Assembly (NCBI GenBank): GCA_016267585.1
Contig: JACQUT010000323.1
Location: 1-10,963, forward strand
Length of the DNA stretch: 10,963 nt
Source: Cyanobacteria bacterium NC_groundwater_1444_Ag_S-0.65um_54_12
GTDB lineage: Bacteria > Cyanobacteriota > Sericytochromatia > S15B-MN24 > VGJW01
Direction of reading: 5' to 3'
Of this stretch, positions 8,683 to 10,963 are shown piece by piece. Under the pieces are notes generated by a model. That model worked only from the letters and a program-made list of their open reading frames with translations, had not been told where the DNA came from and ran no database searches. The stretch's first letter is position 1. Every line of letters begins with the position of its first letter. Position numbers and translations under genes: made by a program.

Positions 8683-9102
8683 ATGATACAGCTCACCACC
8701 GAACCCATTGATATTGTAGCCGCCGAACGTTTGTTGCATCATCGCTCAGTGGGGGCGATCGCCACTTTTGTCGGAACTATTCGCAACCATAACCAAGGCC
8801 GAAGTGTGTACCAGGTCGAGTATGAAGCTTACCAAGAGATGGCACAAAGGCAAATGGAAGCACTGGGCCGTGAAATTGCTAGCCGTTGGCCTGTGGAGCG
8901 AGTAGTGCTCATTCATCGCACTGGCCTTCTGGAAATAGGCGATGTCGCGGTATTTGTGGGTGTTTCTTCCGCACATCGCCATACTGCTTTTGAAGCTTGC
9001 CGCTACGGTATCGATATGATCAAGGCGGAAGTGCCTGTCTGGAAACATGAGATCTTGGTGCCGAGCGAGTTGCCAGCAGCCAGCTACGCCACTGCTCGCT
9101 GA
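8683..9102 (+). CDS. moaE: Molybdopterin synthase catalytic subunit MoaE
   Basis: MoaE converts cPMP to molybdopterin with two sulfurs supplied by MoaD thiocarboxylate; the enzyme is a MoaE dimer with a MoaD at each end. The 139 residues contain GAIATFVGTIRNHNQG (24-39), VEYEAYQEMA (45-54), HRTGLLEIGD (78-87), SSAHRHTAFEA (95-105) and IKAEVPVWKHE (113-123). Lys114 and Lys121 correspond to the active-site lysines known as Lys119 and Lys126 in E. coli. The ATG lies two bases after the moaD stop, with GGAGG overlapping the moaD tail codons. It ends 28 nt before the convergent gene, with no visible terminator. Confidence 0.96.
   Translation: MIQLTTEPIDIVAAERLLHHRSVGAIATFVGTIRNHNQGRSVYQVEYEAYQEMAQRQMEALGREIASRWPVERVVLIHRTGLLEIGDVAVFVGVSSAHRHTAFEACRYGIDMIKAEVPVWKHEILVPSELPAASYATAR
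8754..8763. repeat. GGCGATCGCC palindrome, copy 1 (HIP1-like)
   Basis: This ten-base palindrome contains GCGATCGC, the highly iterated HIP1 octamer of many cyanobacterial genomes, and a GATC. It lies inside moaE. A second identical decamer is at 9302-9311. Calling it HIP1 is a resemblance, not proof of origin. Confidence 0.5.
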
Positions 9103-9130
9103 TTAGCTAAAGGTCTATAGCGCCGCCGAA

Positions 9131-9451
9131 TCAGCCTTCGTTCGGCTCCAGAACATCGCGAATCCAGCACATGCCGGTATTTGCCGCCGGGAATCCCAGC
9201 GTCGTGATGCCGAGCAACGCTACCTGATAGAGTTCTTCTTTGGTGGCACCTTGCTTCAAGGCGGCTCGTACTTGCGCATGGGTACCGCCTTGCTGGCGAG
9301 CGGCGATCGCCATTCCTAGCTTGATCAGCCGCTGCACTTTGCGATCCAACGGGCCAGCAGCCATGGCAGCATCACCGAGCTGCTCATATGCCGCCCCGAC
9401 CGCAGGGTACTGCGTCACGAATTGCTGATAAGCCTTCGGTGCTTCCGCCAT
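9131..9451 (-). CDS. Carboxymuconolactone decarboxylase / AhpD-like family protein without CxxC
   Basis: A 106-residue, all-helical, cytoplasmic protein of the CMD fold. Family features are LDRKVQRLIKLGMAIAARQ (35-53), the His-containing turn GGTHAQVRAALKQGATKEEL (55-74) and the following helix VALLGITTLGFPAANTG. Redox-active members carry a CxxC pair in the segment where this one has QQGGTH; His58 remains, and the only cysteine is Cys95. A peroxidase-type thiol cycle like AhpD is therefore unlikely by that route. Many such small CMD proteins have no known reaction, and I assign none. The ATG at 9451 has AGGAGAA about seven bases upstream. It is convergent with moaE and divergent from gvpA. 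Confidence 0.85.
   Translation of the reverse strand: MAEAPKAYQQFVTQYPAVGAAYEQLGDAAMAAGPLDRKVQRLIKLGMAIAARQQGGTHAQVRAALKQGATKEELYQVALLGITTLGFPAANTGMCWIRDVLEPNEG
9302..9311. repeat. GGCGATCGCC palindrome, copy 2 (HIP1-like)
   Basis: This is identical to the decamer at 8754-8763, here inside the CMD-family gene on the other coding strand. No third copy was seen in the window. Confidence 0.5.
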
Positions 9452-9710
9452 GCCACTTCTCCTGTCTATTTGAATGATTGCAAGGTTACGAGCAGGATAC
9501 CTGCCAAAAGCTTAGCACGAGTCCCACTTTACCGGCAGCGTCGGCTACTCATTCTTTTGGACTAGTTGCCGGCCAGCTTGCTGGACACAAAGTAGGTTTC
9601 TCATCATCTTTGAAGGCCAAACTTCAGGACCGCCAGGAGCAAGACTGTTCAATCGATCAGTGCTATACCAAAAAAGTGTTCCGTATGTGGAGAGTTAGGA
9701 GGTAATGATC
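9452..9710. other. Divergent intergenic region between the CMD-family gene and gvpA
   Basis: About 260 nt hold no credible gene. A 75-codon frame from 9478 reads through the gvpA ribosome site and looks spurious. The region should contain both divergent promoters. I see the dyad GCAGG-ATA-CCTGC at 9492-9504, close to the CMD-family start, and a distant CCGGCA/TGCCGG inverted pair at 9532-9537 and 9567-9572. A TATACC at 9664-9669 could be a -10 box for gvpA but lacks a good -35 partner. Confidence 0.5.
9697..9703 (+). promoter_or_regulatory. Strong ribosome binding site deciding the gvpA start
   Basis: AGGAGGT is followed by ATG at 9705 (one base away) and ATG at 9711 (seven bases away). The second spacing is near optimal, and MAMETAM matches the usual MA start of GvpA, so 9711 is chosen. 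Confidence 0.8.
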
Positions 9711-9926
9711 ATGGCAATGGAAACTGCGATGGGCTCCTCGAGTCTAGCCGAAGTGATCGATCGCATCCTTGACAAGGGAATTGTAGTGGATGCTTGGGCG
9801 CGAGTATCACTGGTCGGTATCGAATTGCTAGCCATCGAAGCGCGGGTGGTGGTATCCGGAGTAGATACCTATCTGAAATACGCCGAAGCAGTAGGCCTGA
9901 CCACCAGCGCCATTGCAGCTAGCTGA
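9711..9926 (+). CDS. gvpA: Gas vesicle structural protein GvpA
   Basis: GvpA is the small hydrophobic protein that polymerises into the ribbed shell of gas vesicles, hollow gas-filled buoyancy structures. The 71 residues are nearly collinear with cyanobacterial Gvp[21 protein letters not shown] (9-28), then [14 protein letters not shown] (32-45) and [14 protein letters not shown] (51-64). The two beta-strand segments and flanking helices of the conserved core are all present. The variable ends (AMETAMG and TSAIAAS) are normal. It is preceded by an excellent ribosome site and followed by a hairpin and a second gvp-like frame. It may be closer to gvpB/gvpJ-type paralogues only if other copies exist beyond the window, but the core is plainly GvpA. 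Confidence 0.97.
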   Translation: MAMETAMGSSSLAEVIDRILDKGIVVDAWARVSLVGIELLAIEARVVVSGVDTYLKYAEAVGLTTSAIAAS

Positions 9927-9978
9927 TCGGTTGATTGGCGTTCAGCGTTCAACAGTTAGCGGTATGAAGTAATCACTG

Positions 9979-10013
9979 CTGGCACCCTGTATAGCTAGCT
10001 GGCAGGGTGCCAG
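9979..10013 (+). terminator. 11-bp perfect hairpin after gvpA (attenuator or mRNA stabiliser)
   Basis: CTGGCACCCTG (9979-9989) and CAGGGTGCCAG (10003-10013) are exact inverse complements around a 13-nt loop that includes the palindrome AGCTAGCT. The following bases, GTTTAACTG, give only a short T run, so termination would be partial. It lies 53 nt after the gvpA stop and 52 nt before the next start. Such a structure would leave abundant gvpA message and less of the downstream gene, as known for some cyanobacterial gvp operons. Confidence 0.7.
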
Positions 10014-10054
10014 GTTTAACTGTAGGCCAAAAGAGCTGGCCGGTGGGTGTATTT

Positions 10055-10060
10055 GGAGGT
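10055..10060 (+). promoter_or_regulatory. Ribosome binding site of the GvpC-like gene
   Basis: GGAGGT stands four bases before ATG 10065 and supports that start. No other start in the frame nearby has such a site. Confidence 0.7.
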
Positions 10061-10064
10061 AATT

Positions 10065-10963
10065 ATGTCGGCGTTCACGTTAGGAGGGGCCCTGGCGCAG
10101 GAGGCCGAGGAGCTCCGTGGTAGCAAACGGGCCAGGAGAGAAGCGCTGCGGGCAGTCAAAGCTAATGTCAGGTTACTGCGCGATGGTGCGCAAAATTGCC
10201 AGAAAACTCTTGCACGCTCGCTGGCCTGGGAGTTCAGTCAAGCACGAATCGGGCGCAGTGCAGGCAACCTGGAACGGCGCAAGAAAGCCGTGGTCGTGCA
10301 GCAGACACGTCTGCAAGATAGCGCGGTGCGAAAGCGGGATACTGCTGCCAAGCGGTTGGAGGTCATTGGTCTGCTGCGTACACTTGAACTGGGGCGCACT
10401 GCACTGCAAAAGCAGCTTGCTGGGCAGTTCAAGCAGAGCCGGTTAGCGGCAAAGCGCTGGCTGGATAATTTTCGCCGGCAAAGATTAGCTGAACGTAAGC
10501 AGTGGCTAAAGGATCGGAAAGGGAACCGGAAAGAACTGCAGCGCACTTTGACCCTATGCCACCAGGAGCGTCGCACGCGGTATCAGCAAGAAACCACGGT
10601 ACGCTGGTCGCAGATTATAGAGCGGCGCCAGTTCGTCAGAACGTTGAAGCAAGATTTTCAGAATAATCAGGCACAGGCAAAGGGCGCTTGGCGCGGTAAA
10701 AGTAAATGTAAAGATCTAGTAGCGGAGTCCGGTAGCAAGTTGCAGGGACCACCAGCGGTCGAGCTGGTGACGGTGAACACCTTGTCCGAGCCGTCCGTGG
10801 CTTATGGCTATGTCGAAGAAAGCGCGGTGGCTGCCACGGAAGTACTGGCGTTGGTCAACAATCACCCGGAAGGCATTCGCCAGAATGTTTTAGAGGAGCA
10901 ACTGGGCATATCGCGATCTCGTCTGGGGCAGATCACCAGGCAACTGATCGATGAGGGTCAGAT
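10065..10963 (+). CDS. GvpC-like basic helical protein with C-terminal winged-helix-like segment (3' end outside window)
   Basis: This frame runs without a stop to the right edge: 299 complete codons. Residues 10-215 are almost free of proline and rich in Arg, Lys, Gln and Leu, so a long helical, strongly basic rod is predicted. A loose motif recurs: LAWEFSQAR (53-61), LAGQFKQSR (118-126), WLDNFRRQR (132-140) and LKQDFQNNQ (194-202), like the helical repeats of GvpC, the protein that lies on and stiffens the gas vesicle shell. RIGRSAGNLER and QRLAERKQWLKD resemble segments I recall from long cyanobacterial GvpC proteins. A linker (about 215-252, with PP) leads to a compact segment at 256-299, EVLALVNNHPEG then LEEQLGISRSRLGQITRQLI, which reads as the first helices of a winged helix-turn-helix. 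Its position after gvpA fits the cyanobacterial gvpA-gvpC order. GvpC identity is an inference from weak repeats and context; the gene itself is well supported. Confidence 0.7.
   Translation, partial: MSAFTLGGALAQEAEELRGSKRARREALRAVKANVRLLRDGAQNCQKTLARSLAWEFSQARIGRSAGNLERRKKAVVVQQTRLQDSAVRKRDTAAKRLEVIGLLRTLELGRTALQKQLAGQFKQSRLAAKRWLDNFRRQRLAERKQWLKDRKGNRKELQRTLTLCHQERRTRYQQETTVRWSQIIERRQFVRTLKQDFQNNQAQAKGAWRGKSKCKDLVAESGSKLQGPPAVELVTVNTLSEPSVAYGYVEESAVAATEVLALVNNHPEGIRQNVLEEQLGISRSRLGQITRQLIDEGQ

Noticed and set aside
9478..9705. 75-codon frame between the CMD-family gene and gvpA
   Set aside because: It has no ribosome site or recognisable content, and it runs through the gvpA ribosome site and ends at its spacer; the region is better read as promoter space.
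10117..10446. 109-codon plus-strand frame within the GvpC-like gene
   Set aside because: It is out of frame with the long open frame that starts at 10065 behind a good ribosome site and continues to the window end; it is a shadow.

Overview
The window is a gene-dense piece of a bacterial chromosome of medium G+C (a little over half, judged by eye). Intergenic gaps are short, start codons include GTG, and several genes overlap. The lineage is not certain. The lysyl-tRNA synthetase and tyrosine phenol-lyase look like those of Clostridia- or Chloroflexota-type bacteria. The gas vesicle genes at the right end look cyanobacterial in sequence and order, and two copies of GGCGATCGCC (the HIP1-type octamer in its extended form) lie nearby. 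I therefore make no firm taxonomic call.

Layout, left to right. (1) nt 1-2331, plus strand: the body of lysS, cut at the left edge, is overlapped by a polytopic membrane protein of unknown function. (2) nt 2309-5553, minus strand: moaA, then a tyrosine phenol-lyase gene, then an Est30-like alpha/beta hydrolase, in transcription order. The hydrolase overlaps the membrane protein tail to tail. (3) nt 5616-6785, plus strand: a MoeB-type activating enzyme fused to a rhodanese domain, divergent from moaA across a 62-nt gap. (4) nt 6723-8364, minus strand: mobA followed by a Dam/DpnM-type adenine methyltransferase whose 3' end runs into moeB. (5) nt 8435-9102, plus strand: moaD and moaE. (6) nt 9131-9451, minus strand: a small carboxymuconolactone-decarboxylase-family protein lacking the CxxC motif. 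(7) nt 9711 to the right edge, plus strand: gvpA, a strong hairpin, and a long open frame with no stop. I read that frame as a GvpC-like helical protein carrying a C-terminal winged-helix-like segment.

How the genes work together. moaA, moeB-rhodanese, mobA, moaD and moaE form a scattered molybdenum cofactor locus. MoaA starts from GTP. MoeB adenylates the Gly-Gly tail of MoaD, and its rhodanese domain probably helps load sulfur there. MoaD/MoaE make molybdopterin, and MobA adds GMP. moaC, moeA and mogA/moaB are not in the window. The methyltransferase interrupts this locus without a partner nuclease, and its presumed site GATC is abundant across the window (about 74 by hand count, against about 43 for a random tetramer). 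The gas vesicle block is the most interesting part. It has the structural shell protein, an RNA hairpin suited to keeping gvpA transcript in excess, and a basic helical protein with an apparent DNA-binding-like end that is cut by the window edge.
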